Assembly: GCA_964017125.1 (NCBI GenBank)
Contig: OZ024903.1
Coordinates: 85,490,865-85,554,864, forward strand
From: Flabesymbios commensalis
Lineage: Eukaryota > Annelida > Polychaeta > Terebellida > Flabelligeridae
Direction of reading: 5' to 3'
Length of the DNA stretch: 64,000 nt
The notes beneath the pieces were generated by a model. That model worked only from the letters and a program-made list of their open reading frames with translations. It ran no database searches and was not told the DNA's origin. The position numbers and the translations under genes are program-made. This document shows, in pieces, positions 11,470-23,189 of this stretch; position 1 is the stretch's first letter, and every line of letters begins with the position of its first letter.

Positions 11470-11810
11470 ATTGGAATAATATTGGCCCAACGTCGCAGAT
11501 GGTGGCCCAGCATTCCATCAGCATTGGGCCAATGTATCGTGTTATCTGATGTTTCTGGCGCCGGGATGTTAAAGTGTCACCAGCATAATACAACACTCAG
11601 AAAACACGGTACAATCACCCAATGCTGTTTCTATGACGTACCAGCGTCGACGACTGTGAGTCAACATATAAACATCATTGGTTGAATGTTTGCGCAAAGT
11701 ATACAAGAGACCCGGTGATAGATTAGTGTTGGGCCAGCGTCCTAGACCGGTTTGAACCAGCAATGGACTGCAATGCTGGCCAAACATTGAGCTGGAATTT
11801 GGTGGGTAGG
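11470..11810. repeat. Cluster of degraded palindromic-MITE cores
   Basis: Words such as TTGGCCCAACGTCGCAGATG, GTTGGGCCAGCGTCCTAGAC and CAATGCTGGCCAAACATTGA recur at 11481-11540 and 11728-11795. This suggests several old, overlapping insertions. Confidence 0.45.
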
Positions 11811-12094
11811 CCTGCATCCTCTGTAGGAGGTACATGTACATCGTAGGCAAGTATAGAATGAATGTTGGCCCACACCGGCAATGGTGGTGGAAGGAATACA
11901 CGTCGAAGATATATTTGAACTTGTCTCCCTGGTTCTTTCCTTAATTATATCCTGGATATTTAGGATTCTGGCCCATGGGGAAAACCAATACACTGATTTT
12001 TTGTCCATAGCACTCAAACAGACTAAAGCCGGCCTCGGAGTTCGGGAACAGCTTTTCTAGTTGAGTATAATTCTACGCTTCTCCGGAGTGTCTG

Positions 12095-12480
12095 CTGTAC
12101 AATTCCTAATACTGTTCTCACATAGGCCTACTTTAGAAAAATGTAAACTTGCATAGAATTTTAGGTTTCTATGCTTTCCAGCGTGTTTTTTGCTATTGTG
12201 TATAATAATATTTATGTAGTAGCTATTTTATCTCGGATTTTGATGCGGGGAACATCTTATCATTGCAATTATATTTAAATTATTTTCAGTAGTTATGTTG
12301 GCGTTTTAAAAATATTCTGTGTTTGTTTAAATCTATCTTTAATAGCTTGATGTGTACATATCATTATGTTTATGTGAGTTTGCAGAAAAACCCTGTTGTA
12401 TATACATGCACATATATATTTTAAATCACAAATAAGTGAGTGATGGCTGTAAATTGTGTGAATAAAACATCTATCTATTT
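12095..12480 (+). repeat. Dispersed repeat, copy 1
   Basis: It shares an ordered series of words with 16565-16810: TTTCTATGCTTTCCA, TTTGCTATTGTGTATAATAA, ATGTAGTAGCTATTTTA and ACCCTGTTGTAT, then ACATATATAT. It ends near AATAAAACATCTATC. No family was recognised; a retroelement 3' end is possible. Confidence 0.5.
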
Positions 12481-13227
12481 ATATACAATTTTATGACATT
12501 TTTTTGTGGGTAGTTATCATTGCAATGTAAGCAAAGGGTAAAGTTAATGGGCTGATATGGACGGGCGTCATAATTAAGAATTTATTACATGCTATCGAGA
12601 CTAGCTGTGGGACTAGTAAAACATAGTGCTTGTAAAATTTAATGGAAATCGATTAGAATTGATTAAGAAATCAGCGAAGATCCCGCGTCACTGGACAATA
12701 TGACTATCGTGGTAAAGCATGTAACTAATCAAACTAAGAGCTTATCAACGTGAAGAACAATAATCTAGATATATGTAGATCTAATTTATTCATATTGTTT
12801 CCAGGTCAACTCAATGCAAACTAGGCTATTCCAGGTGTGTTAAGTGAAAGAGATCTGATATTTATGCGACAATCATAATTGGACGTTGTTAATTAAGTAC
12901 GCATTAATTATAGTTACTAACCTAATATTTGCCTTTTGTTTAGGAGCGCTCAATCATCGACCATCTCAGATTATTCAACTTATTTAACCTTTTGGCTGTC
13001 GGTTCGGCAGAATGTGTGGGTCATCACTGCTGACCAAGTGTAACCCTTTCATCACCATATTTTTCTAAATAAGGTTTGTTAACATCAGGCCAGCCATAGA
13101 TAAATATTATTTTAATTTGGAATACAAAATGCAATAATACATATATTACAGGCCTATGTATGACTGTCTGCTTTTATTGGTCAGTTATCTGTCTTTAGCT
13201 GGTAACCATGGCAACGAAATTCAATAA
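12481..13227. other. No gene seen
   Basis: AT-rich, stop-rich sequence. One X-box-like word, GGTAACCATGGCAAC, lies at 13202-13216, just before the tandem array. Confidence 0.45.
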
Positions 13228-14440
13228 AAGCAGGGTCAAATCAGCTTAAAATGGATGAAAATAGCTTTTTGGGAAGTTTTCCTCAAATTCTGTTCACTCG
13301 AGATGTTCATGGTGGTTGAAACTCACCAAGACCCCAGAATGGAGCTATACCACAACACCCCCGGAAGATCATAGGGGGTAATATAAGGGCTGGAGGGTTA
13401 ATACCCCATCAAATTACCCTTATGTCACCCTTTTCTCGTAAGACAGAAATGAACTAAGTGACAAAACGATTGTCATGTTTCGACCAATGGCTTGTACTTC
13501 AAATACATTTGATGAATCCCAACCCAAGTACACATGATGACATGGGTTGGGGTTGGGCTTCAGAGGGGTATCACCCCAAGGTCATGACAAGGTCATCTCA
13601 AGGTCACAAGAAGGTCAAATCAGCTCCAAATAGGTGGAAATAGCCTATTTTTGTTGGTGTAGCTTTAATTCAGCTCACTTGAGATGTCTATGGTAGCTGA
13701 AACTCACCTAGACCCCAGAATGGAAATATAACCAAAACATCCCAAGAGGTTACAGGGGTGCTATAAGGGTCGGGGGGGGGGGGTAATACCCTATCAAATT
13801 ACCCTTATGTCACTCATTTCTCATATGGCAAAAACGGACCAAATAACACAACGGTTATCATGTTTGGACCAATGGCCAGTACTTCAAATACATTGGATGA
13901 ATCCCAACCCAAGTACACTTGGTGACATGGGTTGGGGCTGGGCTTGACAGGGGTGTTACCCAAGATCACAACAAGGTCATCTCAAGGTCACAGGAAGGTC
14001 TAATCAGCTTAAATTAGGTGAAAATAGCCTTTTTTTGTTGGTTTTGCTTCAATTCAACTCACTTGAGATATCAATGGTGGTTGAAACTCACCTAGACCCC
14101 AGCATGGAAATATGTATAAACACCCTAAAAGGTTACAAGGTTAATATAAGGGCTGGAGGGGTAATACCCCATCAAATCAACCTTATGTCACCCGTTCCTC
14201 ATAATTATGGCATAAATAGACCAAATATTTCACTGATTGTTTGGACCAATGGCCAGTACTTCAAATACATATGATGAATCCCAACCCAAGTACACATGGT
14301 GACATGGGTTGGGCTTGACAGGGGCGTTACACCAAGGTCATAACAAGATCATCGCAAGGTCACAGAAAGGTAAAATCAGCTTAAAATAGTTGAAAATAGC
14401 CTATTTTGTTGGGTTTGCTTTAATTCAGCTCACTTAAATC
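13228..14440. repeat. Tandem array, about 380-bp unit, three copies plus a partial
   Basis: The anchor AATCCCAACCCAAGTACAC recurs near 13515, 13900 and 14278. The anchor AATCAGCTTAAA(A/T)T with GAAAATAGCC recurs near 13233, 13615, 13998 and 14370. Each unit also carries AAGGTCATCTCAAGGTCACA, two AGGTCA-type half-sites. No protein is conserved across units, since the frames differ from copy to copy. Confidence 0.85.
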
Positions 14441-14910
14441 ACAAATATAATTGCCCTAACGGATTCCCCATACCCGAAAACTTAGGTGTAGAGCAAATAA
14501 TTGCTATTATATGATTACAAGGTACTGAGATATGGCCTATTTTAACTTTCTGGTGGCTGACATGACTTATGACAATGACCCATGGTGTGACATTGACCTT
14601 GAAACACAAAAATAATAGCATCAACGGCTTCCCCGTACCCGAAAACCTAGGTGTAGATGCATTATTTGGTTTTATATCACGACAAGTCACTGAGATATGG
14701 CATATTTTCACTTGTTGGTGGATGACAATGACCTATGACATTGATCAAGGGTGTGACCTTGACTTTCAATGACAAAAATAATGCTACCAACGCATTACTC
14801 GTACCCCAAAAACCTAGGTGTAGAGCCATTGGTTGTTTTTATATGATGAATGGTTACTGAGATATGGCGCATTTCCACTTTCTGCACTGTTCGTGTGGCG
14901 GCCATTTTGA
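14441..14910. repeat. Tandem array, about 165-bp unit, three copies
   Basis: CCCGAAAACCTAGGTGTAGA (with variants) recurs near 14474, 14636 and 14803, each followed by GTTACTGAGATATGGC and TGACCTTGA-type words. It joins the 380-bp array without a gap and ends at GCGGCCATTTTGAATATG. Confidence 0.8.
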
Positions 14911-15463
14911 ATATGATAATTAGTTCCAAATGTAGGCGACACATTTTTTGGAAAGACTATGGACCCATATAAACTTTAAACTAGGGAAATATTGTATTTT
15001 CCTTGGTTAAAATGACAACAGTATTGTTGGTAAATAAACCTTTGCTGTCAGCATGGCCAGCGTGCACCTGTTATTTGTAGCTCTAAAATTCCAGCTAGGT
15101 TGCGCCTTTGCGAATAACAATCGGAAAAACTAGACACACAATAAACGCCAAACACGATCCTCAATTATTCCCACAATGTATGACAAGCATAATACTTTTA
15201 TTTTTGTTATAATTAGTTTTTCATTGCGACAATACCCACTCTTTTTTTGCTAGTTTTTTCACACGTATATATATGTACGTGTTTAGCAACGTCATGAAAC
15301 GTATATATACGTGTTTAGCAGTCTAAAGGTTAATTGCGTCTCTTTCTAGAAACAGCTATTATTTATTTGATGGATATTGCACCGCACCTAATAATAATAA
15401 ATATATTGTCGTCATAGTCAGTTGATATCGACCATATCTCTGAATATTTGTTTGACGTTAATG

Positions 15464-15776
15464 AAAATGAAATGAATCGGGCTTTAGGCCACCTTTGTGC
15501 ACATATAGGCTAAACTGGGCCAGGAGAACCTCCTGACGATGGTGAGATGATTGAGATAACACTGACCTCCAGACACAGGATTCGGAATTCGAGCCCTGGC
15601 GGTCTGAGGCCGAGCACTCTACCTCTCGGTCACGGAGGCTCCCCACAATACTGACTTTCACACGTGGATGGGGAAGAAACATTTTTGTTTCATTCAAACC
15701 GCCGAGATCGGGAACCGAACCCCGAACTCTGGCATGAAAGGTAGCGGTGCTAACCACTACCCTAGGGCCCCCGCCC
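15464..15776 (-). mobile_element. Chimeric tRNA-derived SINE, head type I
   Basis: This is the reverse-orientation counterpart of 973-1283. The tail (ATGAAATGAATCGGGC) is on the left. The second tRNA-like module lies near 15570-15645 (GAGCCCTGGCGGTCTGAGGC; CTCTCGGTCACGGAGGCTCC). The type I head is at the right (GGAACCGAACCCCGAACTC; GTGCTAACCACTACCCTAG). The near full-length match to the first copy defines the family's ends. Confidence 0.82.
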
Positions 15777-15779
15777 TTG

Positions 15780-16560
15780 TTTGACGTGAGCTACCATGTC
15801 GTAAAATAGCAGCTAAGAGAATCACATACAACAATTTGGATGTCAGAGGTCGATATACGATACTATCTTATATACGATCGATATACGACACAACCTAAAA
15901 TGTGTACAATTTACTAAAATTTGTCGAATTTCTCAGGAAAAATATATCATTTTGCTCAACAAACTCAAAATTCGTAATCATGAATCCTTATTAAAATATT
16001 ATGCTAATAATAAAAACTTGATTTGGTTAGCCTTTCAAGGCGGAAAAATAACAAGAAACACACAAAATATTCTGATTGAAATCTCTACATAAGCAGGCTG
16101 CTATGCAATGGGGTTCATTGTGAACACGACAAAACAGCTCAGACCCTTTTTGTATCGAAAATACACGTACATGTATATGTAATACAGAGCATGACCGCAC
16201 ACAATCAAGATTTACATAATGCCCCCGGACATGTATGAGCCCACATGCGTCACAGTGTGGATTCATCCGATCATCTCTCCACCGATAAAACATTCAGTAC
16301 ATGTAGATGTTTTATTGACGTAATTACAAGCCATTACTGACTTGTCTGTCATAAAAAAAATATATCTATATATGTCGTGATTGAGACGTTTTAGAATAAC
16401 AACCTATGAACTAACTAGGTCCTGTGTATGGTGTTTTACTATATATATGTAATTTTTTCAGAGGTTTTATTTATTTTACTTCTACGCTATTGAAGGAGTG
16501 TATTTTATAACATCCTTTATTACACTGTACAATTTGATATTAGATTTGTTCAAGTGTTCT
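15780..16560. other. No gene seen
   Basis: AT-rich sequence without a recognisable exon. A short minus-strand ORF at 16027-16293 is Cys/His-rich but has no regular finger spacing. Confidence 0.45.
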
Positions 16561-16564
16561 AATA

Positions 16565-16810
16565 AATAGGCCTACATGTAGTAATTACTATTGTTTTTAC
16601 ATACCCTGGAAAAATGTTAATTTGCTTATAATTCTTTGGTTTCTACGCTTTCCAAAAGAGTTTGTTTGCTACTATATAGAATAATATGTAGTAGCAGGAA
16701 TACATACGCGTCTCGTACGCATTTCTGGTAGTAGCTGTTTTACCTCTAAAGAGACCCTGTTGTATTCACATGTAACAATAACTTTACATATATATTTGTT
16801 AAGACAAATA
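16565..16810 (+). repeat. Dispersed repeat, copy 2
   Basis: It matches 12095-12480 in the same order: TTTCTACGCTTTCCA, TTTGCTACTATATAGAATAA, GTAGTAGCTGTTTTACCTC and ACCCTGTTGTATTCACATG. About 35 extra bases near 16685-16720 separate two of the blocks. Confidence 0.5.
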
Positions 16811-17020
16811 GAGAAAAGAGCACCATCCTAACGCACTGGATCTATTTCCTCATTAGATCTACCAAGAAGCCAGCCAGAGATTATAAATAATAATATAACA
16901 GAATGTAGCATACTTCAATTCTTTAATGTTTTAGTACTGATTAATCATGTAAATTGAGTCAAGTTGATTACATAACAAGCAGTGGCGTTTATATTTTGGT
17001 TATATAAGCATGCTACATAA

Positions 17021-17345
17021 CGTGGGCCGGGTCCGTGGTGCAGTGGTTAAAGCTGCTTGTTTGGAAAGTCGGAGATCGCGTGCTCGAAACTCACAATGGC
17101 CTCCAAGTTTCAAAGAAACAAAATGTTACTTTCTCGCTCACTCATAAAGATTCAATATGGTGGGGAGCCTCCGTGACCGAGAGATAGCGTGCTCGGCCTC
17201 AGACCGCCAGGGCTCGAATCTCGAATCATGCGGCTTAAGGGAAGTGTCATCTCATTTATCTCACCATCCTCAGGAGCTTCGCATGGCCCGATTTAGCCTG
17301 TATGTGCACAAAGGTGACCTAAGCCCCCATTCATTTTATTTCATT
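17021..17345 (+). mobile_element. Chimeric tRNA-derived SINE, head type II
   Basis: The head differs from the type I copies: an A-box-like GTGGTGCAGTGGTTAAAGC and a B-box-like word (GTGCTCGAAACTC) at 17036-17090. From the AAGTTTCAAAGAAACAAA linker onward the body, second tRNA-like module (GTGACCGAGAGATAGCGTG, GGGCTCGAATC) and tail (CCTGTATGTGCACAAAGGTG, CATTTTATTTCATTT) are those of the shared family. The element is therefore chimeric by head exchange. Confidence 0.82.
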
Positions 17346-17466
17346 TCGTACATAACGTTTGGTTTGTTCAGACAGGTAAATTGAGCTAAAAGACAAATGA
17401 CGAATGGTGTCGTAAAAAAACAAATGCAGTCAACAAAATGTGTTGTTCGATTGGATGGTGTTAATT

Positions 17467-17538
17467 CACCCCTTGATGTTAGAGGGTCGTATCTGTCACT
17501 TCGTGAAGTGGCAGATACGACTCTCTAACATCAAGGTG
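17467..17538. repeat. Near-perfect 66-72-bp hairpin
   Basis: CCTTGATGTTAGAGGGTCGT pairs with ACGACTCTCTAACATCAAGG around CACTTCGTGAAGTG. The words AGGGTCTTATCTGCCACT at 2526 and 25728 look like half copies, so this is a dispersed hairpin element. Confidence 0.75.
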
Positions 17539-17604
17539 ATCAAATATAAGTGATCATAAACCGGGAGTAGCATGCCTAAAAGGCGGCCCATTTCTGATGG
17601 CCCA

Positions 17605-17713
17605 CCCAGCAGATACAGGACGTTGAATCAATGTTGGTTAAACGTTGGTCCACCGTCTCCGACGCTGGACCAACGTTGAACCAACATTGATTCAACGTCT
17701 TGTGTCTGCTGGG
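17605..17713. mobile_element. Palindromic MITE, 109 bp
   Basis: CCCAGCAGATACAGGACGTT faces AACGTCTTGTGTCTGCTGGG; the inner arms are TGAATCAATGTTGGTTAAAC and its inverse. It has the same length as the copies at 7328 and 56902. Confidence 0.85.
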
Positions 17714-17910
17714 CATTTACGGAGCGGACGGAGCATCAGCGGACCACCGCCACCCTACCAGTCAGCTTCTGCTGGACAAACTGTAACTCCCCACCCTAAC
17801 TCCCGCTCAGCGTCCAAGGGAAAACTGCGGCCCATTGTCATTGCGTGGACAATTCTGCGGCTCAATTTTTTAATGGAACAAAAACGGCCAAAATGGAATT
17901 AATGGAGTGT

Positions 17911-18208
17911 TAGGCCACCTTTGTGAAATACGTTGAGCTGGGTCAGGGCATCCTCCCAAGGATGGTGAGATGAATGAGAAAACACTGCTCTCTAGACATA
18001 GGATTTTAAATTAAAGCCATGGCGATCTGAGACCTAGCACGCTTTATCTCTCGGTCACGGAGCTCCTCACAATATTTAATCTACGAGTGAGAAAGAAGAA
18101 ACGATTTGTTTCTTTGAAACTTGAATGCCAGAGCGAGTTAGAACCCGCATCTCTGCCTCCCCAGGCAGACAGCTTTAATCACTGCACCATGCAGATCCCC
18201 CGCCCCTA
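17911..18208 (-). mobile_element. Chimeric tRNA-derived SINE, head type II, diverged
   Basis: Reverse orientation. The tail (TTAGGCCACCTTTGTG) is on the left and the body is in the middle (GGATGGTGAGATGAATGAG). The second tRNA-like module is at CTCTCGGTCACGGAG, then the linker TTTGTTTCTTTGAAACTTG. The type II head is at the right end (GCTTTAATCACTGCACCATG). It lies about 200 bp upstream of the LINE 3' region. Confidence 0.75.
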
Positions 18209-18209
18209 G

Positions 18210-18463
18210 GCCTAACAGATGGAACAAATCATTTCGTACCAATACAAAACACAATTATAATGTAATAGTAAGTAGTATTGTTTATTATACTGATATATGC
18301 ATACATAATACATTTATGCAGTGTTTTTAAATAATATTTTTAGAACACCCAGCCCATCTTGGGCTTATATATCAGTTTGAGTACAATTTAATCAATACCG
18401 TCACGTGATTTTTTTCAAATATAATTTGTCTATACAAAATTAAAACATACATGTAGTTAAATA
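18210..18463 (-). other. Probable 3' UTR of the LINE
   Basis: Non-coding AT-rich DNA between the LINE C-terminal frame and the SINE at 17911-18208. It contains CACCCAGCCCATCTTGGGCT, a short hairpin. The exact LINE end is not visible. Confidence 0.4.
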
Positions 18464-21400
18464 CTAATTTATGTGTAGCAATGCCATTATTTTACACCAG
18501 ACTGTATTTTGTTTTACCAAAGTTACGAACATTAGTAGATATGCAATTCTCTTACTCCAGGCTATATCTACAAAATCCAGGACACATTTATCATTACAAG
18601 ACATTACATACATAAATTTGTTCTCGTTATCAAGCAAAGTAAAATTTGGGGAATTAAGGGTGATTTTGTCGTACATTATTTCTCTATATACATCATAGGT
18701 TGGGCATATACAGATAAAATGTTTTTCGTCTTCAGGTATATTTACACAAAAAGGGCAAAATCTATTTCCCGGTGGTTTATTTCGGTATCTGCCTGTCTCT
18801 ATCTCTAAGGGCAAGATGTCTACCCTAAGTTGGGCAAACAGAGAACGTTTTCGTTTTGGAAAGTATTTACAGACGTAATTCTCCGCATCAAATGTGGTTT
18901 TATATGATTTAAAATGTCTCAGTTTAGGTTTGCTCAGTACATTTTTTTCCATTCAGAAGTTTGCAACTTGCACAAGAGTTCTTTAATTTGTTTAAGATCA
19001 TACAATACATTTAATTTCGGTTCATGACATTCAAGAATTCGACATATGTTTCTGAGTTCGTTAGTCCAACTTTTTAACTTTTTGTTTACTATCCCAAAAT
19101 AAACTTTATATGCTATTCTGTTTACATCCATCTTGTTATACCTGTTCCAGTTTTTAAAAATATTTAGAAAATGACGGTATTTAGGTTACATCCAACCTAT
19201 TTCTGCTTGAAGTGCGGAAATTGGTGCTTTAGCATGTAAACCTAGATAAAACCAACAAGCCCTGTTATGCACTTTATCAATCGCGGGATATTTTAAAAAA
19301 AACCCATATACCTGAAAAATAATCCATTATAGGCACGACTCAACTCTCATAAAGTTTTGTGTAAGTTTGAAATCCTGCATCACGAAACGAGGCAAATTTT
19401 GCAATTATACCACTTAAACTTTGTCCGGTTGCTTCAGATAAAACAATAATTCCCTCTCTCATATCCATATGCTCATTAAAAAAGAAACCCAAATATTTAT
19501 ACTTTGACACTAATTCCAATTCGGTGCCATCTAAATTAAAAATGGCTTGTGTAGATTTACATGGTTTCCCGCATACATGCATAACCTTCGTTTTTTTCGT
19601 GTTAACTTTCATGCGCCATCTTTTACACCAGACTAATATGTAGTCTAGCCCTAATTGCATGTTGTCTTCATTCTCAGTAATTATCACTTTATCATCTGCA
19701 TAACATAGTACAAAAAGGGAAAATTCGTCTGTTTCTATACCACAGTGGAGATTCTCGATGTCGGTTACCAAAGGAAAATATTAAATAATGTTGGAGAGAG
19801 AGTGTCGCCCTGTCTGACTCCAAATCGAGTGTCAAACCAACATGAAAACATTTGGTTAACTTTTACAATTGCTCTTGTGTTATTGTATATAGCTCTGATA
19901 GCTTTATAAAACTTGCCATCGACATTATATGAAATCAGTTTATACATAAGCATATCCCTGTCAATCCAATCAAATGCTTTTTCAAAATCTATAAATGAAA
20001 TAAGTGTAGATTTCTGTTCGAGCATTCTATTTCTTAGCACAGAAGAAAGAACAAATGCGTGATCTTCACAAGATCGTTTTTGCCTAAATCCATTTTGAAA
20101 ATCTGAGAACAAATGTAACGTATCAAAGTATCTCAATAGCCGATTATTTAACATGGAAGAGTATAGACTGACATCACTGTAATTAAAGATACACACGGGT
20201 TATTTGATTTACTTTTTGGTATCGGACTAATAATGGCATCTAACCAAATTGAAGGTACGACACCTGTTAAAAAACATTTTCTATACAAGTACCAAAGGCA
20301 CATAATTACTACTTTGTTTTTCAATATCTCATTTGGTATAATATCCAAGCCAGGGGATTTACCATTTTTTAATTTTCGTACAGCCTTTTCTACTTCATCA
20401 TAGCCTAATTGATTGTTTAAATAAATATTTGGAGAGTCTTCTTGATCCGATTCTTGTTCATATCGTCGGACAGTATCCGAAATATCTTTGTAAAATGTAC
20501 TATTAAACGTTGATTGCGCTTCTTCCGTTACATTATATACCGATTCAAAATCAGTGGCCCATTTATGTAATAAATTATTTTTATCAGTGGTGATGGTACC
20601 GCCTTCACTTACTCTCATTGGTATTGTATTGGCTCTGCTTGGGCCTAATTGATTTATTTCTTTCCAGACTGTAACAGGATCAGCTGTTTTAATGCTTTCC
20701 AATTTAATTAGTTTTTCTCTTCTATTCTTCCTATATTTTATACGCAGTAACTTATAAAATTGGCGCTGTGCATCTAAATATTCGGTACGCAACATCTGTT
20801 TATTGACTTTCCCTCCTTTATATTTTATAAACTGTTTTTCTTTCGTACAAACCAGATTCCATAAGCTTTGGAAATCATTATCCCAATATATATTCTTTAT
20901 GTTTACTGCGTTTTTTATGCGATTTTATATGTGTTATTATTTCGCGTAAGCCATTTGTCCACGCTTCATTGTTTTGGAAATTTGATGGGAATTTCGACAT
21001 TTTGAATTTTTCTCTTGTGACCATCTTTACCTCACACTCAGCACTATTAGCATTCAGATACATCAATTAATTCTGTCTGTTCTGGAAAGTATGAAATCGC
21101 AAAATTTAAAGATAGTATTGAGTGGTCAGATGGCTTACACCGTTCACCGATACATGTTTCAAGATTAAAAGTTTCCATTGCATCTTTGCATGTAATGACT
21201 TTGAAATTTTTACAAGTAGACAGACATATTTGGGGAGTAATTATATAATCTACAAATGATCTCCCTCGACTACTTACACAAGTGAAATTGTCTAGATATG
21301 GTGAAATACGACCATTCAACATACAAAGTTTTGTATGTTTGAGAAAATCTAGCAAATGATGACCATATTGGTTTACAGTGTTATCCACAGCCACGCGTTG

Positions 21401-22187
21401 TGGCACGTCATCTATAGAGTCTATTGTATATTGTAAGTCGCCGACACGACCGTTAAAATCACCTGCTAATTATACGGCGTCTATATCATTAAACATATAA
21501 TTGTGCGATTAGGTGCGAAAAAAACTGTGTGCTATTACTCCAGGGTGAATTTTCCGGGGCAAGATAACATGATACAATAAATATGAAATCTGTGATTTTA
21601 TGCCGAAGCTGAATACTCAGAATGCCATCAAACGATTTATCAACAATATTAACATCAAATTCTTCAAAGAGTTCATTTTTTATGAATACACCCACACCAC
21701 CAGAACCTTTATGTATATTTACATGTTTTCTTGGTCTGTTGTGACCATACCACGTATATTTATCAACGAATATTGTTTTTTCACCAATGAGATGGGTTTC
21801 ACTTAAACACATAATGTCAGCATTCAACCCGAGAAGTATTTCTCGTCGGAGAACAGTATTTGCTTCCGTCCATCCATTCACGTTCCAAGATAATAAGTTC
21901 AGTTCCCGTGTATAGGGCTGGGGCTTGTCCTGGTGTCTGTCATCACGAGCGTTGGCGCCACCTGGTGTTGAGTTTGAACCCTGTTGTTGAATACCAGTCC
22001 CGCGTCCCCGTCCAGCACCCACTGTCGACCGATCAGCTGCACTACCACCTTCATTTATGTCCCTGTTACCTCCACCTTCTCTACGAGGATTACTAGCAGC
22101 CTCTCTCCTGATCAACCGTCCACTTCCCGTAAAACTATAATCTGCAGCTTCGGGCAACATACTCATCACTTCTATGTAATAAAACAT
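18464..22187 (-). mobile_element. APE-type non-LTR retrotransposon (LINE; CR1/L2/Jockey group), damaged
   Basis: Read on the minus strand, the order is an APE-type endonuclease followed by reverse transcriptase and a C-terminal Cys/His domain. Endonuclease: LLSWNVNGW, CLSETHL, GDFNGRVGD (near 21436-21462) and KPSDHSILSLNF. Reverse transcriptase: LKNGKSPGLDIIPNEI, the acidic motif FIDFEKAFDWI, GVRQGDTLSPTLFNIF, the catalytic CYADDKVIIT, and YKYLGFFF. C-terminus: RSLFAQLRVDILPLEIETGR with CPFC and a following HFICIC. The frame is broken at least five times, for example an in-frame TAA at 21470-21472 within the endonuclease and a shift near 20150-20200. All main motifs survive, so it is an old but nearly complete ORF2-type copy. 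The 5' end is open near 22187, and the 3' UTR probably lies at 18210-18463. Confidence 0.9.
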
Positions 22188-22790
22188 TCGTATTTTGTCT
22201 AATTACGGCGAAATATATGTTACAATAAATATTATAATAATACATATAATATAACCAAAGCATAGGCGATAAAATCTAGAATTATAGGAGTATTTGTATT
22301 TGAAGTTACTTGATTACAAACATCAATTTGATGTAGTCAATCAAGATGAACTTGAACAGGTCATATTTCATCTCATATGGTACACCTGATAATATATCAC
22401 AGAGAACAATGACATTTAGTATAATAATTAGATGAAATTAAAAGTATTGCTATACTAAATTTTATTAAATTATTGAATATAAGTTTAGTAGAGAGAAATC
22501 AACAATGGTATATCTGAGTAGAAGTGTTGTTGTTGTTCACGTCTTGTGGGGCACTCGGCCACTTTGCCCGTCGGGAGAGGGCGCGGGCGTGTGATGTAGT
22601 CGTCATCATGGACTGTCTTTTAGGATGGGCCGTCAGAGATCGCCGCATTTTAGGTAGTCCCTCATAAACCCTGTTACCAACAGATCAAAGTCATGAAGCA
22701 GATTACCCTGGGAAATCCATGTAAATGACGCATTAGCTGGATCATGGATCGCCCACATCCGGATTGAGCGGATGGCTAAATGTTATAACA
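22188..22790. other. No gene seen; possible LINE 5' region
   Basis: AT-rich to 22530, then a GC-richer stretch (22540-22640; GGGAGAGGGCGCGGGCGTGT). This may be the LINE 5' UTR/promoter on the minus strand, but no boundary is visible. Confidence 0.3.
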
Positions 22791-22792
22791 CA

Positions 22793-22932
22793 AGTACCTC
22801 ATGCACGTGACAATACCATGACACTCACCCCACACACGTGTACCTCATGTACGTGACGATACCATGACACTCACCCCACACACGTGTACGTCATGTACGT
22901 GACAATACCATGACACTCACCCCACACACGTC
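22793..22932. repeat. 46-bp tandem repeat, three copies, with CACGTG E-boxes
   Basis: The unit contains ACGTGACAATACCATGACAC and TCACCCCACACACGTGTAC. The three copies differ at single positions. CACGTG or ACACGTGT words occur in or between units, so this is a small cluster of E-box-type sites. Confidence 0.85.
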
Positions 22933-22942
22933 CGATATTGGC

Positions 22943-23189
22943 TTAGCCCTTACAACGATGGAATATTTTTGTATAAACCATGGAGCCCAAAGGGTTTCTT
23001 CAATTTGGAATCATCATGAATATCTTAGTCAGCTATTTCTGCTTCATTTGAATACCTATGTCATGCGTCCACAGTCAATATAAATTTTGAATTCTTTTAG
23101 TGCCAGGATAGATTTTAGACATCAGAATCTGGCGTTTATATACGTTAGATTCTGACGTCTAAAGTCGATCCCCGCGCTGCAAGGGCTAA
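22943..23189 (+). mobile_element. TTAA-type MITE family 1 copy
   Basis: Ends TTAGCCCTTACAACG and CGCTGCAAGGGCTAA form a TIR. The body has CCCAAAGGGTTTCTTCAATT and AATCATCATGAATATCTTAG, and the hairpin carries ATCAGAATCTGGCG facing CGTTAGATTCTGACG. The flanking TTA(G/A) is a decayed TTAA. Confidence 0.75.

Noticed and set aside
22793-22932. CRISPR-like repeat-spacer structure (also 60403-61712 and 47383-47757)
   Set aside because: The units are contiguous tandem repeats with no unique spacers, and the genome is eukaryotic.
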